64,000 nt of DNA from Heliorestis acidaminivorans (GCF_008933955.1 NZ_WBXO01000007.1:1-64000), one strand, 5' to 3'. Shown: positions 16,764 to 27,734, numbered from the stretch's first letter. Notes: generated by a model not told the origin, from the letters alone. Translations and numbers: made by a program.

Positions 16764-18872
16764 ATGGATGAAAAAAATCAGCAAATTCCTTTTCAATTAA
16801 AAACAGAATTCACCCCCAAGGGCGATCAGCCACAAGCGATTGAAAAGCTGACCCAGAACATTCTTAAGGGAACGAAGCATCAGACTTTGCTCGGAGCAAC
16901 AGGGACAGGCAAAACTTTTACCATGGCCGCCATCATTGAAAAACTACAACGGCCTACGCTCGTTTTAGCTCATAACAAAACTTTAGCGGCTCAGCTTTGT
17001 GCTGAGTTCAAAGAGTTTTTTCCTGATAATGCAGTTGAGTATTTTGTCAGTTATTATGATTACTATCAACCAGAAGCTTACGTACCTCAATCGGATACCT
17101 ATATTGAAAAAGATGCCTCCATTAACGATGAAATTGATAAACTGCGCCATTCAGCTACAGCGGCGCTGATTGAGCGGCGAGATGTGATTATTGTTGCTTC
17201 CGTTTCTTGTATCTACGGTTTAGGCTCTCCTGCTGAATACCTTGATCAGATGATCTCTTTATGGAAAGGAAGATCTTACGATCAAGATGCACTATTGCGT
17301 CGACTCGTAGAGATTCAATATAGCCGTAATAATATTAACTTCACCCGAGGAACTTTTCGTGTACGCGGTGACGTTATTGAAATCTACCCAGCTTCGTATA
17401 CAGAAAAAGCAGTACGCTTAGAATTTTTTGGCGATGAACTAGAGCGTATTCGCGAGATTGACACTTTAACGGGAGAAATCCTAGCAGATCGTTACCATAT
17501 CTCTATTTTTCCCAAATCTCACTATGTAACAGCCCGAGATAAATTAGAAATAGCTATTGCTAACATTGAAGCGGAACTAGAAGAGCGCTTAGCAGAGCTA
17601 AAAGGCCAAGAAAAACTAGTAGAAGCACAACGACTAGCGCAACGCACTCGTTATGATATCGAAATGCTTCGTGAGATGGGTTTTTGCACAGGCATTGAAA
17701 ACTACTCCCGTCATCTTACCTTCCGTCAACCTGGCGAAGCGCCCTATACTTTATTGCACTTTTTCCCAAAAGATTTTCTAATGCTTATCGACGAATCTCA
17801 CGTTACAGTGCCTCAAGTCGGCGCCATGTACGCTGGCGACCGCTCTAGAAAAGGTACTTTAATCGAACATGGTTTTCGTTTGCCTTCAGCCGCTGATAAC
17901 CGACCTTTGCAGTTTAATGAGTTTGAAGACATGGTTAACCAAGTAGTCTACGTATCGGCTACGCCAGGCCCTTATGAAATGGAAAAGAGTCAGCAAGTGG
18001 TTGAACAAATCATTCGTCCTACCGGTCTTGTTGATCCTATTATTGATATCAGACCTGTACAAGGTCAGATTGACGATCTGCTCGAAGAGATTCGTCAAAA
18101 AATAAAAAAAGGTCAACGTATCTTAGTGACAACATTGACAAAAAAAATGGCTGAAGATTTAACAGCTTACATCCGTCAAGTAGGAGTCCCTGTGCGCTGG
18201 ATGCATTCTGACGTTGATGCAATTGAACGGATGGAAATAATTCGTGATTTGCGCTTAGGAGAATTTGACGTTCTCGTAGGCATTAACTTACTGCGAGAAG
18301 GTCTTGATTTGCCTGAAGTAGGTCTTGTAGCCATCTTAGATGCTGATAAAGAAGGCTTTTTGCGTTCTGAACGCTCTCTGATCCAAACTATTGGACGTGC
18401 TGCTCGGAACGTAGAAGGGCGAGTAATTATGTATGCAGATAAGATAACCCAATCGATGCAAAAAGCAATCGACGAAACAAATCGTCGTCGTGAGATTCAA
18501 GTTGCTTACAATGAAAAGCATGGTATCATTCCCCGAACAGTAAAAAAAGCAGTTCGTAACATCTTAGAAGCAACGAAAGCGGCCGAAAGTCAAGCTGACT
18601 ACAGTACAGGACCTTCCGGTACAGCATTAGCTAGAGCCGCCACCCTCCTGCGTCGCAAAGAAGGCCAAGGCAAAGAAGATCCTGCTGTAGTCATTAAAGA
18701 TTTAGAAAAAGAAATGATCGAAGCGTCTAAAGCTCTAGAGTTTGAGAGAGCGGCCTTGTTGCGTGACCTTATTATTGAACTCAAAGGCGGTACGCCTGCG
18801 CAAGGAAAAGGCAAGCAGACAAAAGCCAAGCAGGGAAAAGATAGTTCAAGAAAAAGTAGCTCAAGAAAATAG
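16764..18872 (+). CDS. uvrB: Excinuclease ABC subunit B
   Basis: The 702-residue helicase-like damage-verification subunit of nucleotide excision repair. Walker A is GATGTGKT near residue 45; the beta-hairpin region has [12 protein letters not shown]; helicase motifs include [19 protein letters not shown] and IGRAARN; a C-terminal UVR domain (about 640-675) contacts UvrC. The C terminus carries a Lys/Ser-rich tail ending in two SRK repeats. The start is ATG at 16764, 5 bases after AGGAGGTG (16751-16758), rather than the in-frame codon at 16746 before that site. uvrA follows 22 bases later in the same operon; uvrC is elsewhere in the window. Confidence 0.97.
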   Translation: MDEKNQQIPFQLKTEFTPKGDQPQAIEKLTQNILKGTKHQTLLGATGTGKTFTMAAIIEKLQRPTLVLAHNKTLAAQLCAEFKEFFPDNAVEYFVSYYDYYQPEAYVPQSDTYIEKDASINDEIDKLRHSATAALIERRDVIIVASVSCIYGLGSPAEYLDQMISLWKGRSYDQDALLRRLVEIQYSRNNINFTRGTFRVRGDVIEIYPASYTEKAVRLEFFGDELERIREIDTLTGEILADRYHISIFPKSHYVTARDKLEIAIANIEAELEERLAELKGQEKLVEAQRLAQRTRYDIEMLREMGFCTGIENYSRHLTFRQPGEAPYTLLHFFPKDFLMLIDESHVTVPQVGAMYAGDRSRKGTLIEHGFRLPSAADNRPLQFNEFEDMVNQVVYVSATPGPYEMEKSQQVVEQIIRPTGLVDPIIDIRPVQGQIDDLLEEIRQKIKKGQRILVTTLTKKMAEDLTAYIRQVGVPVRWMHSDVDAIERMEIIRDLRLGEFDVLVGINLLREGLDLPEVGLVAILDADKEGFLRSERSLIQTIGRAARNVEGRVIMYADKITQSMQKAIDETNRRREIQVAYNEKHGIIPRTVKKAVRNILEATKAAESQADYSTGPSGTALARAATLLRRKEGQGKEDPAVVIKDLEKEMIEASKALEFERAALLRDLIIELKGGTPAQGKGKQTKAKQGKDSSRKSSSRK

Positions 18873-18873
18873 T
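18843..18873. repeat. 15-bp tandem duplication at the uvrB stop codon
   Basis: AGTTCAAGAAAAAGT (18843-18857) is followed directly by AGCTCAAGAAAATAGT (18858-18873). The second copy carries one extra T that creates the TAG stop at 18870-18872. It encodes the two C-terminal Ser-Arg-Lys repeats. Confidence 0.7.
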
Positions 18874-18894
18874 GAGAAATTAAAGGAGCCAGCC

Positions 18895-21738
18895 ATGTCA
18901 GATGCTATTCGAGTCCGCGGTGCTCGGGCTCATAACTTAAAAAATATTGACGTGGACATTCCAAGGGACAAGCTCGTCGTCTTGACGGGCTTGTCTGGAT
19001 CAGGGAAGTCCTCTCTAGCTTTTGATACTATTTATGCCGAAGGTCAACGCCGTTACGTAGAATCACTTTCTGCTTATGCCCGTCAGTTTCTCGGACAGAT
19101 GGATAAGCCAGATGTTGATTATATTGAAGGTCTATCGCCAGCTATTTCTATTGATCAAAAGACGACATCGAAGAATCCACGTTCTACTGTGGGTACTGTA
19201 ACAGAGATTTATGATTATCTACGTTTACTTTTTGCAAGAGTCGGTAGAGCCCACTGTCCAAAATGTGGTCAGCCAATTCAACAGCAAACAGTAGAGCAAA
19301 TGGTGGACCAGATTATCGCTTATCCAGAAGGAACGAAGTTACAAATTCTCGCCCCCCTCATTCGTGGCAAAAAAGGCGAACATGTAAAAGTAATTGAAGA
19401 TATTCGTAAAAAAGGTTATGTTCGTGTGCGCATCGATGGTGAAGTGATGGAAGCCATGGACGAGATCAGTCTGGAAAAAAACAAAAAGCATACTATCGAA
19501 GTAGTCATTGATCGCATAGTCTTAAGGCCTGATATTGAACGCCGCCTAGCAGACTCCTTAGAAGTAGCTTTATCCTTAGCAGAAGGTTTAGTCATTGTAG
19601 ACTTAATAGGGCAAGCAGAACTACTCTTTTCCCAGAACTTTGCCTGCACTGATTGTGGTATCTCCATTGGTGAAATTGAGCCTAGAATGTTTTCTTTTAA
19701 CGCCCCTTACGGTGCTTGCCCTGACTGTACTGGCTTAGGTGTCCATCTGGTCGTCGAGCCCGAGCTAGTCATTCCTGACAAAAAGAAAAGCCTTGAAGGT
19801 GGTGCTTTAGCACCTTGGGCGCGTATGAACTCTGCTTTTATTCCCGAAATGCTTAGAGCACTTGCCCAAAAATATGACTTTTCAACTACTGAGCCAGTTC
19901 ACAACCTTTCTGATGAAGCGCTAAAGATTATTCTCTATGGTACAGGCAAGGAGAAAATCAAAGTTGAGTTTCTTAACTTCGACGGAGAAAAGCGTCTTTT
20001 TGAATCTCCTTTTGAAGGGGTCATTACCAATTTACAGCGCCGTCATCGTGAAACGCAGTCCGATTGGTCACGTGAAGATATTGAAGAGTACATGGTGCAA
20101 AAACCTTGTCCGCAATGTGGTGGAGCACGACTTAAGCCAGAAAGCTTGGCCGTTTTAATAGGTGAGAAGAATATTCATCAGATTACAGAGATGTCTGTAG
20201 AAGAAAGCTACCGCTTCTTTGAGCAAGTTGAATTAACAGAACGAGAAGCTATTATCGCTAGACAAATTCTTAAAGAAATACGAGAGCGACTTGGCTTTCT
20301 TAATAACGTTGGCTTGAATTACCTAACCTTAGCTCGAGGTGCTGGTACTTTAAGTGGTGGAGAAGCTCAGCGTATTCGTTTGGCTACGCAGATTGGCTCT
20401 GGACTTATGGGCGTTCTCTATGTACTAGATGAGCCTTCTATTGGCTTACATCAGCGAGATAACGAACGGTTGCTCCAAACTCTTGAACGACTTCGCAATC
20501 TTGGTAACACATTATTGGTTGTAGAACATGATGAAGACACCATGCTTGCCGCTGATCACATCATCGATATTGGTCCTGGTGCTGGTGCTCATGGGGGAAC
20601 AGTAGTTGCCCAGGGTACTCTAGAAGCCATCATGCAGGAAAGCGAATCCGTAACAGGTCAATACCTCTCTGGTCGCAAATTCATCCCTCTTCCTGATGCC
20701 AGAAAAGAACGGAATGGGAAATGGATTGAAGTGGTCGGTGCTGAAGAGAACAACTTGAAAAAAATCGATGTAGCCTTTCCGCTCAACCTTTTTGTTTGTG
20801 TTACCGGTGTTTCTGGCTCAGGTAAATCAACACTCATCAACGAGATTTTGCACAAAGCTCTCGCCATGGAACTGCATAATGCAAAAACTCAACCAGGTGC
20901 TCACCAAGAGATTCGAGGCATCGAGAATCTAGAAAAAGTGATCGACATTGATCAATCACCTATCGGACGTACACCTCGCTCGAATCCAGCTACGTATACT
21001 GGTGTCTTTGACGGCATAAGAGAACTCTTTTCACAAGTGCCCGATGCTAAGATGCGAGGCTATCGTCCTGGCCGTTTTTCCTTTAATGTTCGTGGCGGAC
21101 GTTGTGAAGCTTGCAAAGGCGACGGTATCATTAAGATTGAAATGCACTTTCTTCCCGACGTCTACGTACCTTGTGAAGTTTGTAAAGGCAAAAGATACAA
21201 TAGGGAAACCTTAGAAGTAACTTATAAAGGCAAAACAATAGCCGATGTCTTAGCCATGACAGTTGATGAAGCTTTAGAGTTTTTCCAACCTATTCCCAAG
21301 ATTGCTCGTAAACTTCAGACTTTACAAGATGTAGGCTTAGGCTATATTCGTTTAGGTCAACCAGCTACTACTTTATCTGGCGGAGAAGCCCAAAGGGTAA
21401 AGTTAGCTACAGAGCTATCGAGGCGCTCGAATGGCAAAACATTATACATCCTCGATGAACCAACAACGGGACTGCATATTGCTGATATACACAAACTACT
21501 AGGTGTTTTACAGCGCCTAGTAGAAGCAGGCGACACCGTATTAGTTATTGAGCACAATCTTGATGTAATCAAAACAGCCGACTATATAATCGATTTGGGG
21601 CCTGAAGGAGGCAACAAAGGCGGTACTATTGTAGCCAAAGGAACGCCAGAAGAGATCTGCCAAGTAGAAGCTTCTTATACAGGTCAATTCCTACAAAAGG
21701 TTTTGCAACGAAAAGCAGGAGCTTCCGTTCTGACTTAG
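18895..21738 (+). CDS. uvrA: Excinuclease ABC subunit A
   Basis: The 947-residue damage-recognition ATPase of nucleotide excision repair. It has two ABC modules with Walker [15 protein letters not shown] (about residue 33) and [14 protein letters not shown] (about 640), and two signature motifs ([24 protein letters not shown]). CxxC zinc fingers are CPKCGQP, CTDCGIS, CPDCTG, CPQCGG and CEACKGDG...CEVCKGKR. The start is ATG at 18895 with AAGGAG 7 bases upstream; the longer frame reaching into uvrB has no ribosome site. It is the second gene of the uvrBA operon and ends at a strong bidirectional terminator. Confidence 0.97.
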   Translation: MSDAIRVRGARAHNLKNIDVDIPRDKLVVLTGLSGSGKSSLAFDTIYAEGQRRYVESLSAYARQFLGQMDKPDVDYIEGLSPAISIDQKTTSKNPRSTVGTVTEIYDYLRLLFARVGRAHCPKCGQPIQQQTVEQMVDQIIAYPEGTKLQILAPLIRGKKGEHVKVIEDIRKKGYVRVRIDGEVMEAMDEISLEKNKKHTIEVVIDRIVLRPDIERRLADSLEVALSLAEGLVIVDLIGQAELLFSQNFACTDCGISIGEIEPRMFSFNAPYGACPDCTGLGVHLVVEPELVIPDKKKSLEGGALAPWARMNSAFIPEMLRALAQKYDFSTTEPVHNLSDEALKIILYGTGKEKIKVEFLNFDGEKRLFESPFEGVITNLQRRHRETQSDWSREDIEEYMVQKPCPQCGGARLKPESLAVLIGEKNIHQITEMSVEESYRFFEQVELTEREAIIARQILKEIRERLGFLNNVGLNYLTLARGAGTLSGGEAQRIRLATQIGSGLMGVLYVLDEPSIGLHQRDNERLLQTLERLRNLGNTLLVVEHDEDTMLAADHIIDIGPGAGAHGGTVVAQGTLEAIMQESESVTGQYLSGRKFIPLPDARKERNGKWIEVVGAEENNLKKIDVAFPLNLFVCVTGVSGSGKSTLINEILHKALAMELHNAKTQPGAHQEIRGIENLEKVIDIDQSPIGRTPRSNPATYTGVFDGIRELFSQVPDAKMRGYRPGRFSFNVRGGRCEACKGDGIIKIEMHFLPDVYVPCEVCKGKRYNRETLEVTYKGKTIADVLAMTVDEALEFFQPIPKIARKLQTLQDVGLGYIRLGQPATTLSGGEAQRVKLATELSRRSNGKTLYILDEPTTGLHIADIHKLLGVLQRLVEAGDTVLVIEHNLDVIKTADYIIDLGPEGGNKGGTIVAKGTPEEICQVEASYTGQFLQKVLQRKAGASVLT

Positions 21739-21756
21739 CGAAAGTGCTTAAAAAGC

Positions 21757-21794
21757 AAAGGAAGACCCCGCAACTTTTTACGGGGTCTTCCTTT
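21757..21794. terminator. Bidirectional terminator between uvrA and DUF368 gene
   Basis: AAAGGAAGACCCCG (21757-21770) pairs with CGGGGTCTTCCTTT (21781-21794), a perfect 14-bp stem between two convergent genes. Confidence 0.9.
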
Positions 21795-21801
21795 ATGTTT
21801 T

Positions 21802-22644
21802 CTATAAAGTTTCTTTTTGAGCTATTTTTCGATTCTCTATAGTAGCTAGGAGATAAGCACTTACCAAGCCGCCAAGAAAGGCACTAAAACTCAAAAATAT
21901 AATAAATATATCAGAGCTTAGGCCGGGGAATACAACAAAAATAGAGCCTACAACAAATCCGATCATGACGGCGTATGTAGCGATCTTATAATGAATGAAG
22001 AGATAATGAATGATTTTACTTGTAAGAATGAGCCCAATACCAATCCCCATGATCACAGTTATGATAATAGGAATATGCAGAACAGAAAGGGCATGGATAA
22101 CTGTAGGATAGACACCTAATAGTAGAAAAATAAATGAGCCACTTACACCAGGCAAGATCATAGCTGAGCTAGCTAACCAACCTGAGAAAAAGAGAAGGAT
22201 GTAATCAAAAAAACTCAAGTCAGTAATAATCGCGCCTAGGTTATCTTCTCTAATCAAAGTTGTTCCAGCAACAGCTAAAGCGGCTAGCCCTAATAGTAGA
22301 TAGTGATGAGAACGAAAAGTTTCTTTGTAGCGAACCTCTTTTAACAAAGTAGGAATGATTCCAATAATTAAGCCTAAGAAAAAGTAAAAAGTTGGTTTAG
22401 GGTAAGCCGTCATAAGCCATTTCATAAGGTGACTTACGGTGAGCAATGCTAGACCAATGCCTAAGCCAAGGGGGATGAGAAAAAGGAGATGTTTTTTCCA
22501 TTCTTTTGTAAAAATACCGTTAATAGCATTGATGAGCGACTGGTAGATACCTAAGACTAAAGCTATAGTACCACCACTTACACCAGGTATAAGGTCAGAA
22601 ATCCCCATGACGAATCCTCTGGGGATATTGCGCCATTCCAGCAA
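21802..22644 (-). CDS. DUF368 family membrane protein (PopT-like undecaprenyl phosphate transporter)
   Basis: A 280-residue polytopic membrane protein with the two family hallmarks MGISDLIPGVSGGTIALVLGIY near the N terminus and SAMILPGVSGSFIFLLLGVY in the second half, forming an inverted repeat. DUF368 (PopT) proteins recycle undecaprenyl phosphate across the membrane for wall synthesis; this role is from family knowledge. The start chosen is TTG at 22644, 11 bases after AGGAAGGG (22656-22663), which gives the usual family length. The frame extends to an ATG at 22719, but that codon has no ribosome site. Nearby are a PAP2-type membrane phosphatase homologue and a small membrane protein. Confidence 0.82.
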   Translation of the reverse strand: MLEWRNIPRGFVMGISDLIPGVSGGTIALVLGIYQSLINAINGIFTKEWKKHLLFLIPLGLGIGLALLTVSHLMKWLMTAYPKPTFYFFLGLIIGIIPTLLKEVRYKETFRSHHYLLLGLAALAVAGTTLIREDNLGAIITDLSFFDYILLFFSGWLASSAMILPGVSGSFIFLLLGVYPTVIHALSVLHIPIIITVIMGIGIGLILTSKIIHYLFIHYKIATYAVMIGFVVGSIFVVFPGLSSDIFIIFLSFSAFLGGLVSAYLLATIENRKIAQKETL

Positions 22645-22807
22645 ATCCGTCAAATCCCTTCCTAGTTGGAATGTAGATAAGTATCTTTGTCTACTTTGCG
22701 ACAGCCTTGATTGTATCATACTTTATTACAAGAAAAAAAGAAGGAGTAAGAGCTTTCTTAATTTTTACCAACCTTGTAAAGGTATCTATATTTTCAAGCA
22801 CTTTAAA

Positions 22808-22872
22808 ACAAAAAAAATAAAAAGCCGCCTCCTATAGTTGCTGTAAGCTGTTACAGCAAGCGTTAGAGGGGC
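22808..22872 (-). terminator. Strong terminator of the small membrane protein gene
   Basis: The inner stem TTGCTGTAA (22838-22846) pairs perfectly with TTACAGCAA (22851-22859), enclosed by imperfect CCTC/GAGG pairing. On the minus strand it is followed by TTTTTATTTTTTTT (22808-22823). Confidence 0.85.
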
Positions 22873-22874
22873 TA

Positions 22875-23207
22875 TTAGAAATTCTTTTTGTCTTCCTGAG
22901 ACTGATTAGAAGAAGTAAAATCTTGCTCTTGCCAAAGATTACTTGGTTCTTGTTGCTCTCTTTTAAATAAATCTAAAACATTATCTCCTTTTTCCTTCTC
23001 GTTCATCTGTGATTTGGAAGCTTCGGTCTTTCTATACCATTGGCTACCAAAAAAACCGACTAGAATACCTAGGCTGAAATGAAAGAGAATAGCTAGAATG
23101 AGAAAATGAGTAAAGGTCCAATCAATCCAAAGAAAGCTAAATTTATCACTGATAGACTCGTTGAAGGCCGAATTCATAGACTTAAAAAAGAGGGCCAGAT
23201 CTGTCAT
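22875..23207 (-). CDS. Small single-pass membrane protein, unknown function
   Basis: About 110 residues. The start chosen is ATG at 23207, preceded by AGGAGGTG; the upstream part of the frame (to 23321) precedes this site and is probably untranslated. It has a soluble N-terminal stretch of about 30 residues, one hydrophobic segment (FLILAILFHFSLGILVGFFG) and a charged, Gln/Glu/Lys-rich C-terminal tail. No family is recognised. It has its own strong terminator, and its flanking genes on the same strand act on envelope lipids, so an envelope role is plausible but unproven. Confidence 0.6.
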   Translation of the reverse strand: MTDLALFFKSMNSAFNESISDKFSFLWIDWTFTHFLILAILFHFSLGILVGFFGSQWYRKTEASKSQMNEKEKGDNVLDLFKREQQEPSNLWQEQDFTSSNQSQEDKKNF

Positions 23208-23310
23208 AGAGGACACCTCCTTGCTAAAAAAGGGCCAGAAGTAAGCAAGCTTTTTGTGAATATTCTTACTTCTATTATACGGTAAGAATGGAAAGATTGC
23301 TAGAGATAGA

Positions 23311-23349
23311 ACAAGAGCCAATCTTATATTGTATAAGATTGGCTCTTGT
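23311..23349. repeat. Perfect 18-bp hairpin between minus-strand genes
   Basis: ACAAGAGCCAATCTTATA (23311-23328), a 3-base loop, and its exact reverse complement (23332-23349). Neither side has a proper T-tract. It lies 10 bases after the 3' end of the PAP2-like gene, so it may act as a mRNA 3'-end stabiliser or weak terminator. Confidence 0.8.
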
Positions 23350-23358
23350 AAGAGCTTT

Positions 23359-23772
23359 TCAAGTATTTAGCAACCAGGCGATAATAAAGCCTAATAAAGC
23401 ACCAGCCATTACTTCAGCTGGCGAATGACCTAATCGTTCCTTCAAAGGTCCATCGTCAGGATGACGACGAAAGCCCATAATGTTAAGCAGTTGGTTAATC
23501 GTTTTGGCATGCTCGCCAGCAGAACGACGGACACCCATAGCATCAAAAACAACGACACCGGCAAAAACAACAGCAAGGGCAAAAAGATCAGACTGAATAC
23601 CGTGACGGTAAGCAATAGCTGTGACCAGAGAAATGACTAAAGCCGTATGAGAACTAGGCATACCACCGGGTTCAAAGAAGCGGAACCATAAGATTTCACC
23701 TTGTTCAATCGATTCTAGAATAAACTTTATTGCTTGAGCTAGAACAACAGCAATTAAGGGTGTAAAGATCAA
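23359..23772 (-). CDS. Divergent PAP2 family protein (YuiD-like)
   Basis: A 137-residue membrane protein of the DUF212/YuiD group, related to PAP2 acid phosphatases. It has PGGMPSSHTALVISLVTAI (near residue 37), the conserved FDAMGVRRSAGEHAKTINQL, and a C-terminal LGHSPAEVMAGALLG motif that supplies the second His. Four helices are predicted. The usual start is TTG at 23772, but the AAAGGAG site lies about 21 bases away; a CTG at 23781 would be better spaced, so the true start is uncertain. A lipid-phosphate phosphatase role is suggested by the family; the DUF368 carrier gene nearby fits envelope lipid recycling. Confidence 0.82.
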   Translation of the reverse strand: MIFTPLIAVVLAQAIKFILESIEQGEILWFRFFEPGGMPSSHTALVISLVTAIAYRHGIQSDLFALAVVFAGVVVFDAMGVRRSAGEHAKTINQLLNIMGFRRHPDDGPLKERLGHSPAEVMAGALLGFIIAWLLNT

Positions 23773-23886
23773 GGTTAACAGGTTATTCCGCCGCTCCTTT
23801 CTGGGAACTGCAGTAAGATCAGAGTAAGCTAAAAATCAAGAAAAGCATCCATAATGTTCCAATAAAGACCGATTGACCGTAAACCC

Positions 23887-25227
23887 TTAAGATAGCCTTT
23901 TTTCTAAAGCTTCTTTTTGTGCTTCATAACCTTGCTTGCCTAAGAGGGCAAACATATTTTTCTTATAAGACTCAACACCAGGCTGATCGAAGGGGTTCAC
24001 CTTTAAGAGATAGCCGCTAATAGCGCAAGCTTTTTCGAAGAAGTAAAAGAGCTGTCCTAATTGATAAGGGCTTTGTTCAGGAGCTTTAAGCACCAGATTA
24101 GGTACTTGGCCGTCAACATGAGCAAGCAAAGTACCAGCAAAAGCTTTTTTGTTAACATAGTCTATTGTTTTGCCGGTTAAGAAATTGAGACCGTCTCCGT
24201 CATCTTCTTCTACTTCTAGTGGTAAATCAATAAGCGGCTTCTCGAACTGAATTACTGTCTCCATTAGGATACGCAATCCCTCTTGAATGTATTGTCCCAT
24301 AGAATGTAAATCAGTAGAGAAATTTACAGAAGCAGGGAAAATACCTTTGCCTTCTTTGCCTTCACTTTCTCCATAGAGTTGCTTCCACCATTCGGAAAAA
24401 TACTGCATAGAAGGCTCATAGTTTACTAGAAGCTCAATTTGTTTACCCTGACGGTATAGAAGCTGACGAGCAACTGCGTACTGATAGCAGGTATTGTCTA
24501 TAAGTGACTCTTTAGCATAGCTTTCCATAGCTTGTCGAGCACCTGCTAGCAATTGCTTGATATCAATGCCTGCCGCAGCAATAGGAAGTAGGCCAACTGC
24601 CGTAAGGACTGAATAGCGTCCACCAACGTCGTCAGGTACTACAAAGCATTCGTAGCCTTTAGCATCGGCAAATTGCTTAAGAGCTCCTTTGGATTTATCT
24701 GTTGTCGCATAGATACGCTTGCGCGCTTCTTCAGGACCATACTTTTTTTCCATCCATCGACGCAAAAAACGAAAAGCTATAGCTGGCTCAGTTGTAGTTC
24801 CCGATTTCGAGATGACGTTGAGGGAAACATCTTTGTCTTCTAAGTAGGTGAGCAACTGAGCAAGATAGGTGGAGCTAAGATGATGACCGGCAAAATAAAT
24901 CTCCGTTCCAGGTCTTTGAGATCTAGAAAGCTGGTTGTGAAAAGGATTTGTTAGCATCTCAATGGCAGCTTTGGCGCCCAAATAAGAACCACCAATACCT
25001 ATTACTATTAGAGCATCAGAAGATGCTTGTATTCTTTTGGCTGCCCCTTCTATACGACTAAATTCTTCACGATCATACTGCTCTGGCAGTTTAAGCCAAC
25101 CTGTGAACTCATGCCCAGCGCCAGTACCCTGGTGAAGAGCTTGATGAGCTTGTAAAACTTCCTTTTCCAAGGTGTCAACTTGATCTTTTACCGTCGAATA
25201 GGTTAAATCGAGTTGCAATGAGGCCAA
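23887..25227 (-). CDS. pgi: Glucose-6-phosphate isomerase
   Basis: A 446-residue cytosolic isomerase converting glucose-6-phosphate to fructose-6-phosphate. Characteristic segments are [18 protein letters not shown] (sugar-phosphate binding, near residue 75), [32 protein letters not shown] and the C-terminal [14 protein letters not shown] with the catalytic Lys. Length matches the short Gram-positive form (about 450). The start is TTG at 25227, 9 bases after AAGGAGG. It is on the opposite strand to uvrC and links products of the maltodextrin genes further on to the gap-eno operon. Confidence 0.96.
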   Translation of the reverse strand: MASLQLDLTYSTVKDQVDTLEKEVLQAHQALHQGTGAGHEFTGWLKLPEQYDREEFSRIEGAAKRIQASSDALIVIGIGGSYLGAKAAIEMLTNPFHNQLSRSQRPGTEIYFAGHHLSSTYLAQLLTYLEDKDVSLNVISKSGTTTEPAIAFRFLRRWMEKKYGPEEARKRIYATTDKSKGALKQFADAKGYECFVVPDDVGGRYSVLTAVGLLPIAAAGIDIKQLLAGARQAMESYAKESLIDNTCYQYAVARQLLYRQGKQIELLVNYEPSMQYFSEWWKQLYGESEGKEGKGIFPASVNFSTDLHSMGQYIQEGLRILMETVIQFEKPLIDLPLEVEEDDGDGLNFLTGKTIDYVNKKAFAGTLLAHVDGQVPNLVLKAPEQSPYQLGQLFYFFEKACAISGYLLKVNPFDQPGVESYKKNMFALLGKQGYEAQKEALEKRLS

Positions 25228-25441
25228 GGATTGAGCCCTCCTTAATATGCAATAATCAATAACTACTTCTATGGCTATAGAATTTATCTATAAGACCATA
25301 GAGTTTCCTTATAAAGTTTTTCTATGGAAGGATGTGGGATTCCTTCTTTTTTCCTGAGAAAGTTCAAACAAGGTGCGAGTAAAACAAGGCAGTGTAGGCT
25401 ATCCCCTTAAGTGTGCTATCATAAGAAAAGAGGTGAAAAGG

Positions 25442-27337
25442 TTGCATTGGATGTTACAGGAAAAGCTGAATAAGCTCCCTAATAAACCAGGTGTTTATTT
25501 AATGAAAGATGAACAGGGTCAAGTTATTTACGTAGGAAAAGCGATTAACTTAAAAAATCGTGTGCGCTCTTATTTTCAAGGCTCAAAAAACCTTACTGCT
25601 AAGACACAAGCGCTAGTAAGCCGCATCAAAGATCTAGAAACTATTGTGACGGATTCGGAATTAGAAGCCTTGATTTTAGAATGTACCTTAATTAAAGAAC
25701 ATAAGCCTCGTTATAACATCATGTTGCGAGATGACAAAAGCTATCCCTACCTGAAAGTAACTTTACAGGAATCATTTCCACGGCTGATCGTGACGAGAAG
25801 ATTAGAAAAAGATGGTGCTAAATATTTTGGCCCTTATAGTTCTGCTGGTTCAGTACGAGAAACAGTCAATCTGATTCGCAGTCTTTTTCCTTTACGATCT
25901 TGTGCAGGTGCTGATTGTAAACATCGTAAAAGGTCTTGTCTGAATCACCACATCGGTCGCTGTCTAGCGCCTTGTAGTGGTAAAGTAAAAACTGAAGAAT
26001 ATACCAAAGTGATCAAAGATGTAATCGCTTTTTTAGAAGGTAAAGAAGATCAAATTCTACGACGGCTACAATCAGATATGATGGCGGCCGCCGAAGCGTT
26101 GGAGTTTGAAAAGGCCGCTGAAATTCGTAATCAGCTACAAGCTTTAGAGCGAGTCATGGAGAAACAAAAAGTTGTCTCCACAACTTTAGAAGATCAAGAT
26201 GTTATTGCTATGGCTAGAGGTATTAATCAAGTATGTGTGCAAATCTTTTTCATCCGTGCTGGTAAGCTCATTGGTAGAGAACATTTTTTCTTAGAAGGAA
26301 CAGACGAAATGGATCGATCTCAAGTAATTACTGCTTTTGTAAAGCAATATTACAGCCGATCAGAATTTATCCCGCCGCAAGTTCTTTTGCAAGAGCCTTT
26401 AGATTCTCCTGAAGAGGCTGAGCTTATTAGAAGTTTTCTAAAAGAAAAAAGAGGCGGCTCTGTAGATATAGTAGTTCCTAAGCGTGGCAAGAAGTATCAA
26501 CTAGTAGAAATGGTTTCCAAGAATGCTCTTTTGACTTTAGAACAACAGGAGCGGGAACAACAGCATAAGAAATCAAGGACAGAAGATGCCGTCTTAGAGT
26601 TGCAAAAGCACCTAGATCTAGAAGAGATACCCTGGAGAATAGAATGCTTTGATATCTCCAATACGATGGGACAGGAATCGGTAGCTTCTATGGTTGTTTT
26701 TGAAGGCGGTGCACCTAAGCGCTCCGACTATAGACGCTTTCGTGTGCGCACGGTTGAAGGACCTAATGACTTTGCTTCTATGGAAGAAGTATTGGGTCGC
26801 CGTTTTGCTCGAGCTAGAGAAGAGGCGAAGGCGATTGCAGAAGGGCACTTAGATGCGATGAGTGCTAAATTTGCCATCTTGCCCGATCTGGTCATAGTGG
26901 ATGGTGGTAAGGGACAATTAAGCTCAGCTCGTAAAGCAATGGTCCAGCATGGTTACGCTATAATCCCTACCTTTGGATTAGCCAAAGAAAATGAATGGCT
27001 TTTCCATGAAGGATCGTCAGAGCCGATTGTTCTACCTCGCCATTCTAAAGCTCTTTATCTGGTACAACGTCTCCGTGATGAGGCGCATCGTTTTGCTATC
27101 ACTTATCATCGTCAATTGCGTTCGAAAGCAGGACTTACTTCTGCTCTCGACAAAATAGCAGGCATTGGTCCAAAAAGGAAGACAGCTTTACTGCAACACT
27201 TTGGTTCAGTGAAAGCAATTAAGTCTGCAACGGTGGAAGAAATTGCCGTTGTGGAGGGCATGAATATTACCTTAGCGGAAACGGTGCGAGCAAGCTTGTT
27301 AGCTTTAGAAGATGAAGAAAAAGGGGTGAAAAAATGA
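25442..27337 (+). CDS. uvrC: Excinuclease ABC subunit C
   Basis: About 631 residues; performs the dual incision of nucleotide excision repair. A GIY-YIG nuclease (KPGVYLMKDEQGQVIYVGKA) opens the protein; a Cys-rich stretch (CAGADCKHRKRSCLNHHIG) and a UVR domain (EALEFEKAAEIRNQL) follow; the RNase H-like second nuclease has ECFDISNTMG and DLVIVDGGKGQL; two HhH motifs end it (IAGIGPKRKTALLQHFG). The start chosen is TTG at 25442, 6 bases after AGGTG; ATG at 25451 is also possible, and the frame extends upstream without support. The next gene overlaps by 4 bases. Confidence 0.96.
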   Translation: MHWMLQEKLNKLPNKPGVYLMKDEQGQVIYVGKAINLKNRVRSYFQGSKNLTAKTQALVSRIKDLETIVTDSELEALILECTLIKEHKPRYNIMLRDDKSYPYLKVTLQESFPRLIVTRRLEKDGAKYFGPYSSAGSVRETVNLIRSLFPLRSCAGADCKHRKRSCLNHHIGRCLAPCSGKVKTEEYTKVIKDVIAFLEGKEDQILRRLQSDMMAAAEALEFEKAAEIRNQLQALERVMEKQKVVSTTLEDQDVIAMARGINQVCVQIFFIRAGKLIGREHFFLEGTDEMDRSQVITAFVKQYYSRSEFIPPQVLLQEPLDSPEEAELIRSFLKEKRGGSVDIVVPKRGKKYQLVEMVSKNALLTLEQQEREQQHKKSRTEDAVLELQKHLDLEEIPWRIECFDISNTMGQESVASMVVFEGGAPKRSDYRRFRVRTVEGPNDFASMEEVLGRRFARAREEAKAIAEGHLDAMSAKFAILPDLVIVDGGKGQLSSARKAMVQHGYAIIPTFGLAKENEWLFHEGSSEPIVLPRHSKALYLVQRLRDEAHRFAITYHRQLRSKAGLTSALDKIAGIGPKRKTALLQHFGSVKAIKSATVEEIAVVEGMNITLAETVRASLLALEDEEKGVKK

Positions 27338-27675
27338 ACGCCATTATTATGCGTTGGCTCTTTAACACACTGGCTTTAGTCATAGCGGCTTTTATTATTC
27401 CGGGGATTGAAGTCCTAGGCATAGCCGAGGCTATGATTGCCGCTTTCTTATTAGGTGTCGTCAACGCTTTTATCAGACCGCTAGTGTTGATTTTTACTTT
27501 ACCTATAACGGTATTAACGCTCGGTTTATTTGCTCTCGTGATTAATGGGCTGATGCTCTGGATGGTCTCGGCAATTGTACCGGGCTTAGAAATAGCAGGT
27601 TTCTGGTCTGCTTTCTTCGGCGCTATTATACTTTCTCTGGTAAGCACCCTGCTAAGCTGGTTTGTCAAAGATTGA
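27334..27675 (+). CDS. Phage-holin-superfamily-IV-type membrane protein
   Basis: A 113-residue protein with four membrane helices, matching the family (PF04020) annotated after a mycobacteriophage holin but widespread as a chromosomal gene. Typical segments are AFLLGVVNAFIRPLVLIFTLP and LGLFALVINGLMLWMVSAIVPG. Its ATG overlaps the TGA of uvrC (ATGA), so it is translated with it. No lysin or phage gene is near, so it is unlikely to be a functional holin; the cellular role is unknown. Confidence 0.85.
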   Translation: MNAIIMRWLFNTLALVIAAFIIPGIEVLGIAEAMIAAFLLGVVNAFIRPLVLIFTLPITVLTLGLFALVINGLMLWMVSAIVPGLEIAGFWSAFFGAIILSLVSTLLSWFVKD

Positions 27676-27734
27676 TAAGCAAGCAAAAGGATAACTTATC
27701 AGAATGATCCATAGAAGAGGAGTGGAAAAATAAA

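Noticed and set aside
27334-27675. Prophage remnant suggested by a holin-type protein
   Set aside because: The gene is coupled to uvrC, its family is widely chromosomal, and no other phage gene, integrase or attachment site is seen.
27267-27686. Antisense frame of 139 codons over the holin-type gene
   Set aside because: It is the complement of the membrane-protein frame, has no ribosome site, and the plus-strand gene is translationally coupled to uvrC.
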